DNA of 64,000 nt from Glebionis coronaria (taxonomy: Eukaryota > Streptophyta > Magnoliopsida > Asterales > Asteraceae): positions 391,410,974 to 391,474,973 of the forward strand of contig CM046878.1 in NCBI GenBank assembly GCA_025667525.1, in the 5' to 3' direction. Positions 21,347-33,796 of this stretch are shown here, piece after piece. The position numbers and the translations under genes are program-made. The notes under the pieces are model-generated. The model saw only the letters and a list, made by a program, of their open reading frames with translations. It did no database searches and was not told where the DNA came from. Each line of letters starts with the position of its first letter. The stretch's first letter is position 1.

Positions 21347-24300
21347 TGTGACAATCCGTCAATTTATGGTTGATATTTTATTCTCGAATATTATTTAAAA
21401 ACATTATTTTAATGTTACAATATGAACTCACTTATTTTTGGGAAAAAATTTGGATTTACGTCTTGAAGTAGCATCGACTACGTCTAAACCGGAGGATTCA
21501 ACGTTATGTGCTTACGTTTACATACACCGTCTTTGGGTGACAGTCCGACATTTCAGAAAATAAATTTATTCGTGAATATTATTTTGGAAGTTTTATAATT
21601 GTGTTGGTTCATAAACTCACAAATTTACGAAAAGAGACTAGGACTTACGATTTTATTTTAACATCCTTTACGACTAAACCGGAAACCTTAGGATTTCGTA
21701 TTTACGTTTTCGAACTCCGTTTTTGATGAGACAATTTTTATTGGATTCGTTTTGTGACGTTGATTCATAATTTATAAAAACGTTTTTCGTAAAACGACCC
21801 GAGGGCACGCAAATCGAGAAAACTAGAATCGAGAAATACCCGTAAACTAGTGAGATGGGACAAAATACATTGTCCCACCCCACTAATACACATGGGGTGG
21901 CACAACATGACACCACATCAAAGATGTGGCATCATGTAAACTTGTAGCTTACAAGTGTAAGCACTAGCTTAACACTTAAGCTAGTTTCTTCCACTCATCC
22001 CACAAAAACAACTAGCTACTCATAACCACCATTTCACTCATGCAAACCACTCTCATCCTCCCATTTCTCTCTCAAAAATTCGTCCTACTCTCACCCTAAA
22101 TAACCCATTTGATCTTGATTTAACCATGAGATCATATGTTATTCACACATATGATGAAAACCCATTGAAGTTATGAAGATTGGAGGTGATCTTAACATGT
22201 AAAAAGGAGTTTTCAAGGGAGTATGGGGCTGATTTTTCAAGGAGTTTTCATGAAGAACAAGGGCTGATTTTTGGAGAAATCTACAAATACTTGGTGATCC
22301 TAGAAGTGGTGTTGATATCTCATAAGATTGGTTACCCAAAACCATGTCTTGTTCATCCAAAAGCTCATCATCTCATCATCATAGTGGTATAAAGATTGTT
22401 CTCCTCATCCTCTTGTTATTTTGATTATGTAATCATGTATTTTCTTTCCTATTGTATATGTATATGATGATTATATGATGATAAAAGTATTGTGTGGGGA
22501 TTTGGTGTTGATAAACATGATTAAAAAGGTGAAAAACTATAAAGAACAAGGCTAAAATCTTGCTTAAAAGGGATGGCTGTATAAAACAGTAAAGAAACAG
22601 GTCATGGACTGATAAAATGATGAATTAGAATCCATTTACAGTAAGCTATATGTCTTGTACACATGTGAGAGTTGGCCATGCAATGCAATCAAAGTAATGA
22701 GTGAGATATGATCAAAACAAGTTTAAGGTATAAATCTGAGTTCACTGTTTTGGACGATTTTTAGAAAATACTTAGAAGAAGATTCAACAGTAGCTATCGA
22801 AGAGTTAAATGTAGCACATATCATGTAGTTTATGTGATAAAAATTTGAGCTTCTATCTCCATATAGAACTCAAGATATGGCAGTTTTGGTGAAAGTGAAG
22901 ATAAAAATCAGATTTTTGGAATTAATGTTTATTATTATTATATAAGCACTCACATTTTAATGTATAAAAATGTAAAATAAAAACCCACTAACTTATAAAA
23001 CTTATTTATATAAATATATAAAAGGTTAGTTAAATGGATAAATTATATAAATGGTGGTGAAATAATATTTATAAGTAATAAAAACTATAAACTTGATTTT
23101 TACGACTTTTTCGGCTATCGCCGTAAAATTAACATTTTTCGCCAAATAAAACTTAGACGACCAAACCCGTCTAATGTAAAGTTTATAAATGTCATATACT
23201 GATATATAAGTATCTAATACAAGTAAAAACCGATAAAACCCGAACTATAATAAATACGGACATTTACGAGCTAATTAAGCATATTGGACTAATAATTGGA
23301 CTAAATAAGATAAAAACTTGTAAAAAGAACTTATTGGGCTTAACCCATTTGGGCCCAACATGGAAAGTATACATACTGATCATATAGGTATAAAAGGGAT
23401 TAAAACAAGTTAAAGAACTTATAATAGGCCTATTGGACCTAAAACACGTAAATAGGTAAAACGAGAAAACTAGTATAAAAGTTATCGACACATAACACAA
23501 GAATGAGTAAATGAGGATATGTAAACCCACTAGATCATCATATATATAAAATCATCATATGTATACATACTTGTTATTTTTATAAAGTCATTGGACAAAC
23601 GTCTAAGACCGATTATTATTTGTCTAGGTTTCCGTGATTGAAGCACGTACCGTACGTCCGAATTGCCGATAACCCGCCTTCCCACATCAACGTGAGTTCA
23701 TAGCCTCGCACTCTTTTAAATGTTTTTATAAATGTTTTATAAACCCGCGAGGGAGATAACATGTTAGTTTTTATAAAACAGGACACCATTTGTCCCGATT
23801 GTTTGTTTATTGATTTTGGACCCGAATGATTGAATGACCCGATTGTATGACCCGATAAATGATTAAAGGACCCGATAGATGAAATTAAATGGATTATTAA
23901 AGTTAGGTTATGTCACTAAAAGTCCCATTAGCATGAATTGTGAACTACCGGGATTTGGTAGACGCTTATGCATTTAATAGTACTATTTGGGGACGATCAC
24001 CCCAGTTCGCGCCTTGACGGTTGATCCCCGTCGTGCCACATTGATTGGTAAGCGAATTTATGTATGAGAAGATTTCCATAGCGTGACCTTTGTGACGACA
24101 CGCTATTTTAGATGGGCAAAATTGGTATCGGGTTAGCTACCCGTTGTTGGTTTAGTAAGGTAACAATGTCATACGGCTTATAATAATCCAAAACTAACGA
24201 AATACTACTAGACGCTCAGAATTACGACGTATTGCCTGACTAGCAATACAGGGTCATACTATTGATATTATGTTTGTGTTTTGGTTTTCATAACCATATT

Positions 24301-24846
24301 CATATAACGGTTTTTATTTGATTTTATACAACGTCATAAGACGTATTGTATGATGTTTTTACGACATTGGCTCGTATAATGATTTTTAAGGCAAATGCCT
24401 ATATTATGATTTTGATGAAGATTTGTATAAAATGACTTTGGCTATTTTATGGCCTATCAAAACGATTTGTACAAAATGATTTTCAGTAATACTTTTATAC
24501 TGATATTATATTGATGGATTTTATTAAACTCTATGAATTCACTCGGCGTTATCGCTGACCTTTTCTTTTAACATGTTTTATCTCAGGTACTTGAAGGTAA
24601 TTCTCGGGAAGACAACAAGAATTCATGGCCCGCACTTAAACAATATTTTCCATTCAAATATTTTGTAAACTTTGTATGAAATAATATGACTTGGGACCTA
24701 TGTAAAATTTGATATTTATGAATGGAAATGATTTATTATTAAACGACGCGATTTTTATGCGTTGTCTATGATGTGAGTAATGTGCTATCCCGTAACACCA
24801 ACGAGTCTTCCGTTGTACTGAGTTGTATAAATTTGGGGGTGTTACA
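21347..24846 (+). mobile_element. 5' LTR of element E
   Basis: Starts TGTGACAATCCG, ends GGGGGTGTTACA; 3500 bp, exactly as long as the partner at 30292-33791. It contains a small hairpin, CGGCG/CGCTG, around TTAT at 24544-24557 that has a structural counterpart in the LTR at 650-3232. No protein-coding content: the 70-88 codon ORFs recur in both copies only because the LTRs are identical. Confidence 0.95.
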
Positions 24847-24849
24847 GTT

Positions 24850-24861
24850 TGGTACCAGAGC
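24850..24861 (+). other. Primer-binding site of element E (Met tRNA type)
   Basis: TGGTACCAGAGC begins three bases after the LTR end. It differs by one base from the usual TGGTATCAGAGC. This sets the element's plus orientation. Confidence 0.85.
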
Positions 24862-27800
24862 TCTCGTTATAGAGAACGAAAGATTTTTAAAACCAAGGTT
24901 TTGAATAAAACTTTTCAAAATCTTTTAACTATAAACATTTTTCTAAAAATGTCTAAAAATCTTTTGACTATAACGGTGCCGAAGAATTCCCGAGTTACCG
25001 ACAAGGCCAGACTGAGAAGTGTTATTTTAATATATATATAACTTGAATTATATATATATATATATGATGTAATTTGATTACATGATTGTTTGATGATTAT
25101 TTTGATATTTATACGAGGTATTTATACGACGTAGATTGTCACAAGAAACCCTAACTCCCCTAGTAAATTAATCGAAGCTATTCTCGTAGGAATTCTAGAT
25201 ATCCTAGATCTAAACCAAGTTGTGGATATTTATGATCCCAACAAATGGTTGATATTCGTAGAAATGTAGATATTAGTTGATTGTGATATTGAAAAAGAAT
25301 TGGCGAGATTAAATTTGATATCGATGTCATGACGATCTTTCCTTATAGAGTGGAATTTGACAAAACGTTACCACCTAGAAAGATGTCATCTGATTTGTTG
25401 TCATCCAATTCTTAAATTGAAATCGAAAGGGTGAATGTTGCACTTGAGGCTGTCATTGGAACCATTACCCAAAAGCCTCATGGCACTAGTACCTTTCCGA
25501 GAATTCTAATTGAATGTGTGAGTCATTTTATACTAGCGACTCATTTGATAAATGTTGTTGTAAGAGCTATAGGATTGGAAATTAAGTATTGATTCATATC
25601 GAGCTTTTATTGCTCTATTAAGGTTTATGAATAAGATTGAAAGTATTAGAGAATGAAGTAGGATATTGCATTGAGTATAAGTTGATTGAAACTTGAATAA
25701 ATTAAGATTTAACCCATATAGAATATGAGATTGATAAGAGGAAGTCGTTAAGTTCTGTGATTGAATTATAAGGTTTTAATTGATTGTTGATTCGTGTTAA
25801 GGGTTGTTCCTAGGCCATTGTCCATTAACGAGGATGCCCAGTGTCCAAGAAATAAATTGAAGAAATCTTCTTCTGAATTGAGACAGATGGATCTTTCGGG
25901 ACATGTGGAACACCTAATGACTCTTGTAGATTAGTATTCATTGTGGTATCTTTTAAAAATCCCTAACTTAACTGAGTTATCAGTTGGTAGGATGAGTTCT
26001 GAGAATTGTATGACATAGTGACACATAAAGTGTTATGATACAATTTGACTTGTTTGCGATTAATGAAAAGACTACCTTTGATTGCTAAAATCTACATGTA
26101 TCGATGTTATCTATCCTTTATTGCTTCATCCTAATGTTCGCATTAGTGATGCAACCATTGAACAAGTACTCATCTTGAATTGAGTTACGTTGTGGATTAT
26201 TCTTTTTGAGTGCCATCGAGATCATGAACCTCATGATTATTTGGCTAAGCTCATTTCCTATCATATTGTAGTTAATTCTTGGTAAACAAGCTTTCATCAC
26301 TCTTTTGCAGATCATTCATTGTTTTTATAAGATAAAACGGTATCATTTGAGGAAAATTGAATTTTCATCACTATAAGGATTATTCAAATTGAGATTTATA
26401 AGTGATTGTTATCGAAATGAAGTTGTTTATAAAACACCTTGGGAAAACTTAATTGTTTTCATAACAAGGAAAATCTTTGTAAATTTATTTTGATTCTTAT
26501 TTAAGAATTAAGCATGAAAATGTTTTTATTATAAACATAATGATAAAATTTTGACGAACTGAGTATTGCATCGTTAATCTTGAAATTGTATATAGTTGCG
26601 CGCCTACATACAATTTGGAATGGACCATGCAAGGCTGATTAGTAGTCACCATAAAACTGATTAATAAACACTACATTTTCTTCGAAGATTGTGAAAGATT
26701 AAATTTTATGAGATCTGCAAAAAGTGAAAAATAGGGACATAGTGTTAGGGACACCTACATATGTGCCTGTAGCCTCTATTCTTCTGAGTCGAATGTACTC
26801 ATCTATGGAAATTGTCTTACTTGACAATTGACAAATCTTTCTGGACAAATTCTCCCGTAGTGAGATTCTTAGGAAAAGTATTTGATTACCGAGTGTTGAT
26901 ACCCGACTGGATGTATCGACGTTCCTATCATTTCTTTTGACTTTATTTCATTTGAATGACCTGGGTAACGATCCGAGGAGCTTTCGAATGCGTACTCAAA
27001 TTATGAAAACATGGGATATACTTATATTCGTTGAATGTTTTCGTCTGTATCTAATTTGAAATTCTCTCGCATAGATTATGCGTTGACCTTACTCTTTTAA
27101 GGTAGTTATGTCTTCTGATATCCTGGAATTTGTGAAGGATTATGAGTTATTAAAGTCTTTTGAGAAGTTCACATGTTATCGACGGCAATGAAACTGAAAA
27201 GTTGATAGTGCAAGTAGAATGGATTGATTGATTATGACATGACGACATCGTCTTAATTGATGGGAACTCGAGTAGAATTACCCTAAATGATAAGATGTTG
27301 ATTATCAAAAGTGATCTAAATAATTCTTGTTGGATGACCATATCCTGTATAAAGACTTGAAATATTACCATGAATGGTTGTGAATTAGTCATAGATATTA
27401 TAATCTAGAAAGAACATTATATGAATTTATTAAAAGATGTTTATGTTATCTGAAACTTTAGTAAGTATTTGTTGATAAATTACCTAGACTTTCGCCACTA
27501 AGACAAGTTGAAACTGGTATTGATTATATTCTCAGTGCTGCACCTGTGGCTTGTGCACTGTACGTCAGCACCATCTAAATTAAAGGAATTACCGTACGAC
27601 TGAGAGAGTTGTCGGAGAAAGATTTTATTATACCAAGCCTGTCATCATGAAGAGCTATGGTGTTATCATTCCTTATATTTATAAATTACTGTGAACTGAG
27701 TAAATTGACAATCGAAAACGATATCCATAACTCGAAATGGAAGATTTGTTCGATCATTTACAAGGTTCTAGCGTATGTTTTAAAGATTTGATTCACGGCA

Positions 27801-30273
27801 TGGTTATCATCAACTTCGCGTCCGCGAAGAAGATTATGTATTCAAATCACTACATCCGGTACTTGTAATGACCATTATGAGTTTCACGTGGTGACGTTTG
27901 GATTGACTAATACACATGTAGCATTCATAAATTTGGTGAATCACGTGTGTAGGCTGTAATTTGATAAATTCATGCTCGTGATCATTAAGGACCATTTATT
28001 TGTTTATAAGAATAAGAATGAGTTAATAACTATTTATGGATTGCCCTGAATTGGCCGAACGATAAAAACCTGTACCTTGAATAATTGATATGTGATTAAA
28101 AACTTAAACCTTTATAGTATTTGACTATGTGATTAATAGATAATGGAATATATATTGACTCTTTAAAATTTAGATGTCATTTAGAACTTTGAGTTATACT
28201 AAAAAGAAAGTGCAAATATATTTTGACAAATGTTTTAACAAAGGATTTTAAGGGATTATTCCCTTACACACAAACCATTTAACTAAACTTCTGTTTAGGG
28301 GTAAATGTTTGTGTATGCCTCAAGATAACTTAAGAAGAATTGAGGAAAACATTTAAACCATAACTTGAAATTTGAAACAATAATGTTTGCTTTTCAACTA
28401 AGAAAATTTTGACCAAAGTATAACCAGAGATTTTTCAACATTTACGAATCTTATTAATTATTTTCGATAAATCAACAAAAATCTTGTTAATTAAACTCAA
28501 ATTTATTTTGAACATTTTATATAATTGGTCGAACTAAGAAATTTAAAACTTTTACGTTTACGCTTCATAAAAATTAACTAATAAATATTTAATTAATTAT
28601 AGTAATTATCGACGCTTTAGACGACGGATTGAGTAAAACGGATAAAAATGATAGTAAGGACGAAACTAAAACATAGAAGATATGAAGAAAGGATTTTGAA
28701 TAAATACGGTTATGATATTTATTTCATCAGGAAAGTGAACGAAATTACTGACGCATAATATAGAAAGAATATCTGAGTAAATTATGGACATGATAATTAT
28801 ATCATCATGAGAGGTGAATATAGATACCGACGCATTATGTATAAAAGATAAAGAACCAGTTAGGACATGTTCCTTAATAATGAAGGTGCAAAATAAATTG
28901 CCGAACGATATAAAAATAAACAATGTTTGTAAAAAGAATAATATAAATAGTGAAAGGTTTCACGGCTAATGTGAACCATTAAAATTGAGAAGCCAATAGT
29001 GTTAAATATTTTAAAGACCACTGGTGATTGCCCAAATATGGAGATTGTGAGATTTAGTTATGTTGAGAACTTGTAAGTATAAGTATTCTATTTATGTCAT
29101 TTATGACTAAAAGTATCTTTGTTTGAAGAAGTTATACTGATGGCAAAATTATGAAGGCAGACATCGCCTCATACATTAGTAAACGTCTAGCTATTTCAAA
29201 GGTCATCATATGAATTTGATTCGATTTGGGTCATCGACGACAGACAGACCAAATCTGCTAATATCATTCCCGTTAATGATAAATGCAAAAGAGTTATGTA
29301 AACATAGTATGCCTGTATCGAACATCTTTATCAAGATCCTCGCTTCGCATCGAATTTTTAGAGATTTGCTCAGAAGTCATTGAGAACGAATCTTGATGAG
29401 AGTACTGTTTACCATCCCAAATCGAAGGGACGAGGTAAAGTAACGATACAAAGTAATATAAGTGCTATTGTATGTTTGAATGAATGACCTTTGGTAATAG
29501 ACCATATAATCGTTTTCCTTTGGAAAGATTATCGTTGATAATCATCGTATTAGGATTGAGATCGAATCTTGATAAGATTTAGAAATTAGAGCATCTGTAA
29601 GCAGGAGTTGAGATAAAGACACCCGACATACACCCACTGTGAGTTGGACATGTCTTTTAGGTTTAAGGTTTCCTATGATGGTGAACCTATCCTTGCAAAA
29701 TACCCGACCCGCGAGATCTGAAATGATTGTTGAAATTAGGATCTGATAATTGACTGCCGATAGTGGACAGGAGGTTATGTGAATATGAAAAGTAGATCTT
29801 GAAGTGCCAAATGGGTAGCGAAGTTATGCCACAATTTTTAACCTTGGAAAAATGAATTCATGATCTGACAAATCATGGGATATAAGTCCCCGTTGTATGG
29901 GACCATTGAGATGATGTAAAGTTGGGATTGAAAGGCATATAAGCTGGATCTACCCTAGGACTTCAAGAACCGCGTGAATTATGTTTCGTAAATCGAACTT
30001 GATGAAATATCTATCAAGTGAAAATCTGAATTCTTCTTAGTAAAGCTTAGATCGGCGAAAAGTTGCATTCATCAAAAACCCGTGAACATCATGGATAGAG
30101 AAAGTAAGTCAACATTAAGCCTGATCTTATTCCCGTAGTTATGTTTGATGAAACTCGCGTATTATAATGGATTGCACTTGTGAGAAAAGACCGAATGTGG
30201 AGGAAATACCCACATGGCTTTAACTCTATAAGAAGCGAGTAGTAAGGTAAGATGATCTTTGAGGACAAAGATC
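24862..30273 (+). pseudogene. Eroded gag-pol of element E
   Basis: No usable ORF, but pol landmarks appear in the correct order. RT: GYHQLRVREED is encoded at 27802-27834, followed by a VTFGLTN-like segment near 27891. Integrase: a TKSANIIPVND segment near 29238-29270, then STVYHPKS at 29401-29424. Integrase tail: a SNLMKYLS piece near 29993-30016, PVNIMDRES near 30079-30105 and WRKYPHGFNS at 30197-30226. Stops and frameshifts separate all of them. Order (RT before IN) and motifs fit a Tekay/Del chromovirus. About 1 kb after the RT (28090-29100) I recognise nothing. Confidence 0.8.
28291..28307 (+). promoter_or_regulatory. Internal exact copy of the E polypurine-tract region
   Basis: CTGTTTAGGGGTAAATG here is identical, 17 of 17 bases, to the sequence at 30274-30290 that borders the 3' LTR. 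It lies near the middle of the element. It could be a second plus-strand priming site or the scar of a rearrangement. Confidence 0.6.
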
Positions 30274-30291
30274 CTGTTTAGGGGTAAATGC
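30274..30291 (+). promoter_or_regulatory. Polypurine tract of element E
   Basis: TTTAGGGGTAAATGC immediately precedes the 3' LTR start at 30292, the position where plus-strand DNA synthesis is primed. Confidence 0.75.
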
Positions 30292-33200
30292 TGTGACAAT
30301 CCGTCAATTTATGGTTGATATTTTATTCTCGAATATTATTTAAAAACAGTATTTTAATGTTACAATATGAACTCACTTATTTTTGGGAAGAAATTTGGAT
30401 TTACGTCTTGAAGTAGCATCGACTACGTCTAAACCGGAGGATTCAACGTTATGTGCTTACGTTTACATACACCGTCTTTGGGTGACAGTCCGACATTTCA
30501 GAAAATAAATTTATTCGTGAATATTATTTTGGAAGTTTTATAATTGTGTTGGTTCATAAACTCACAAATTTACGAGAAGAGACTAGGACTTACGATTTTA
30601 TTTTGACGTCCTTTACGACTAAACCGGAAACCTTAGGATTTCGTATTTACGTTTTCGAACTCCGTTTTTGATGAGACAATTTTTATTGGATTCGTTTTGT
30701 GACGTTGATTCATAATTTATAAAAACGTTTTTCGTAAAACGACCCAAGGGCACGCAAATCGAGAAAACTAGAATCGAGAAATACCCGTAAACTAGTGAGA
30801 TGGGACAAAATACATTGTCCCACCCCACTAATACACATGGGATGGCACAACATGACACCACATCAAAGATGTGGCATCATGTAAACTTGTAGCTTACAAG
30901 TGTAAGCACTAGCTTAACACTTAAGCTAGTTTCTTCCACTCATCCCACAAAAACAACTAGCTACTCATAACCACCATTTCACTCATGCAAACCACTCTCA
31001 TCCTCCCATTTCTCTCTCAAAAGTTCGTCCTACTCTCACTCTAAATAACCCATTTAATCTTGATTTAACCATGAAATCATATGTTATTCACACATATGAT
31101 GAAAACCCATTGAAGTTATGAAGATTGGAGGTGATCTTAACATGTAAAAAGGAGTTTTCAAGGGAGTTTGGGGCTGATTTTTCAAGGAGTTTTCATGAAG
31201 AACAAGGGCTGATTTTTGGAGGAATCTACAAATACTTGGTGATCCTAGAAGTGGTGTTGATATCTCATAAGATTGGTTACCCAAAACCATGTCTTGTTCA
31301 TCCAAAAGCTCATCATCTCATCATCATGGTGGTATAAAGATTGTTCTCCTCATCCTCTTGTTATTTTGATTATGTAATCATGTATTTTCTTTCCTATTGT
31401 ATATGTATATGATGATTATATGATGATAAAAGTATTGTGTGGGGATTTGGTGTTGATAAACATGATTAAAAAGGTGAAAAACTATAAAGAACAAGGCTAA
31501 AATCTTGCTTAAAAAGGATGGCTGTATAAAACAGTAAAGAAACAGGTCATGGACTGATAAAATGATGAAGTATAATCCATTTACAGTAAGCTATATGTCT
31601 TGTACACATGTGAGAGTTGGCCATGCAATGCAATCAAAGTAATGAGTGAGATATGATCAAAACAAGTTTAAGGTATAAATCTGAGTTCACTATTTTGGAC
31701 GATTTTTAGAAAATACTTAGAAGAAGATTCAACAGTAGCTATAAAAGAGTTAAATGTAGCACATATCATTTAGTTTATGTGATAAAAATTTGAGCTTCTA
31801 TCTCCATATAGAACTCAAGATATGGCAGTTTTGGTGAAAGTGAAGATAAAAATCAGATTTTTGGAATTAATGTTTATTATTATTATATAAGCACTCACAT
31901 TTTAATGTATAAAAATGTAAAATAAAAACCCACTAACTTATAAAACTTATTTATATAAATATATAAAAGGTTAGTTAAATGGATAAATTATATAAATGGT
32001 GGTGAAATAATATTTATAAGTAATAAAAACTATAAACTTGATTTTTACGACTTTTTCGGCTATCGCCGTAAAATTAACGTTTTTCGCCAAATAAAACTTA
32101 GACGACCAAACCCGTCTAATGTAAAGTTTATAAATGTCATATACTGATATATAAGTATCTAATACAAGTAAAAACCGATAAAAGCCGAACTATAATAAAT
32201 ACGGACATTTACGAGCTAATTAAGCATATTGGACTAATAATTTGACTAAATAAGATAAAAACTTGTAAAAAGAACTTATTGGGCTTAACCCATTTGGGCC
32301 CAACATGGAAAGTATACATACTGATAATATAGGTATAAAAGGGATTAAAACAAGTTAAAGAACTTATAATAGGCCTATTGGACCTAAAACACGTAAATAG
32401 GTAAAACGAGAAAACTAGTATAAAAGTTATCGACACATAACACAAAAATGAGTAAATGAGGATATGTAAACCCACTAGATCATCATATATATAAAATCAT
32501 CATATGTATACATACTTGTTATTTTTATAAAGTCATTGGAAAAACGTCTAAGACCGATTATTATTTGTCTAGGTTTCCGTGATTGAAGCACGTACCGTAC
32601 GTCCGAATTGCCGACAACCCGCCTTCCCACATCAACGTGAGTTCATAGCCTCGCACTCTTTTAAATGTTTTTATAAATGTTTTATAAACCCGCGAGGGAG
32701 ATAACATGTTAGTTTTTATAAAACAGGACACCATTTGTCCCGATTGTTTGTTTATTGATTTTGGACCCGAATGATTGAATGACCCGATTGTATGACCCGA
32801 TAAATGATTAAAGGACCCGATAGATGAAATTAAATGGATTATTAAAGTTAGGTTATGTCACTAAAAGTCCAATTAGCATGAATTGTGAACTACCGGGATT
32901 TGGTAGACGCTTATGCATTTAATAGTACTATTTGGGGACGATCACCCCAGTTCGCGCCTTGACGGTTGATCCCCGTCGTGCCACATTGATTGGTAAGCGA
33001 ATTTATGTATGAGAAGATTTCCTTAGCGTGACCTTTGTGACGACACGCTACTTTAGATGGGCAAAATTGGTATCGGGTTAGCTACCCGTTGTTGGTTTAG
33101 TAAGGTAACAATGTCATGCGGCTTATAATAATCCAAAACTAACGAAATACTACTAGACGCTCAGAATTACGACGTATTGCCTGACTAGCAATACAGGGTC

Positions 33201-33791
33201 ATACTATTGATATTATGTTTGTGTTTTGGTTTTCATAACCATATTCATATAACGGTTTTTATTTGATTTTATACAACGTCATAAGACGTATTGTATGATG
33301 TTTTTACGACATTGGCTCGTATAATGATTTTTAAGGCAAATGCCTATATTATGATTTTGATGAAGATTTGTATAAAATTACTTTGGCTATTTTATGGCCT
33401 ATCAAAACGATTTGTACAAAATGATTTTCAGTAATACTTTTATACTGATATTATATTGATGGATTTTATTAAACTCTATGAATTCACTCGGCGTTATCGC
33501 TGACCTTTTCTTTTAACATGTTTTATCTCAGGTACTTGAAGGTAATTCTCGGGAAGACAACAAGAATTCATGGCCCGCACTTAAACAATATTTTCCATTC
33601 AAATATTTTGTAAACTTTGTATGAAATAATATGACTTGGGACCTATGTAAAATTTGATATTTATGAATGGAAATGATTTATTATTAAACGACGCGATTTT
33701 TATGCGTTGTCTATGATGTGAGTAATGTGCTATCCCGTAACACCAACGAGTCTTCCGTTGTACTGAGTTGTATAAATTTGGGGGTGTTACA
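30292..33791 (+). mobile_element. 3' LTR of element E
   Basis: 3500 bp, starts TGTGACAATCCG and ends GGTGTTACA, nearly identical to the 5' LTR. Examples of differences: 24119 region GCTATTTTAG versus GCTACTTTAG here, and GTCATACGG versus GTCATGCGG. Followed directly by the duplication AGAGT. Confidence 0.95.
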
Positions 33792-33796
33792 AGAGT
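33792..33796. repeat. Target site duplication of element E, right (AGAGT)
   Basis: Second copy of AGAGT, immediately after the E 3' LTR; it pairs with 21342-21346. Confidence 0.97.

Larger units (their letters stand above)
21347..33791 (+). mobile_element. Element E: complete Tekay-like gypsy element with decayed coding region
   Basis: 12,445 bp: two 3500 bp LTRs (TG...CA), PBS, a 5.4 kb internal region, a polypurine tract, and perfect 5 bp duplications (AGAGT) on each side. It is inserted in element B between RNase H and integrase. The LTRs differ by only about 33 substitutions and no indels by eye (near 99% identity), so the insertion is recent. The internal region nevertheless has no ORF above about 90 codons and shows only eroded RT and integrase. 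This copy therefore moved with enzymes supplied by another element. Confidence 0.93.

Noticed and set aside
22139..22392. 70-73 codon ORFs on both strands in the E LTRs (also 31084-31337)
   Set aside because: They appear in both LTRs only because the LTRs are copies; no domain, and opposite-strand ORFs overlap completely.
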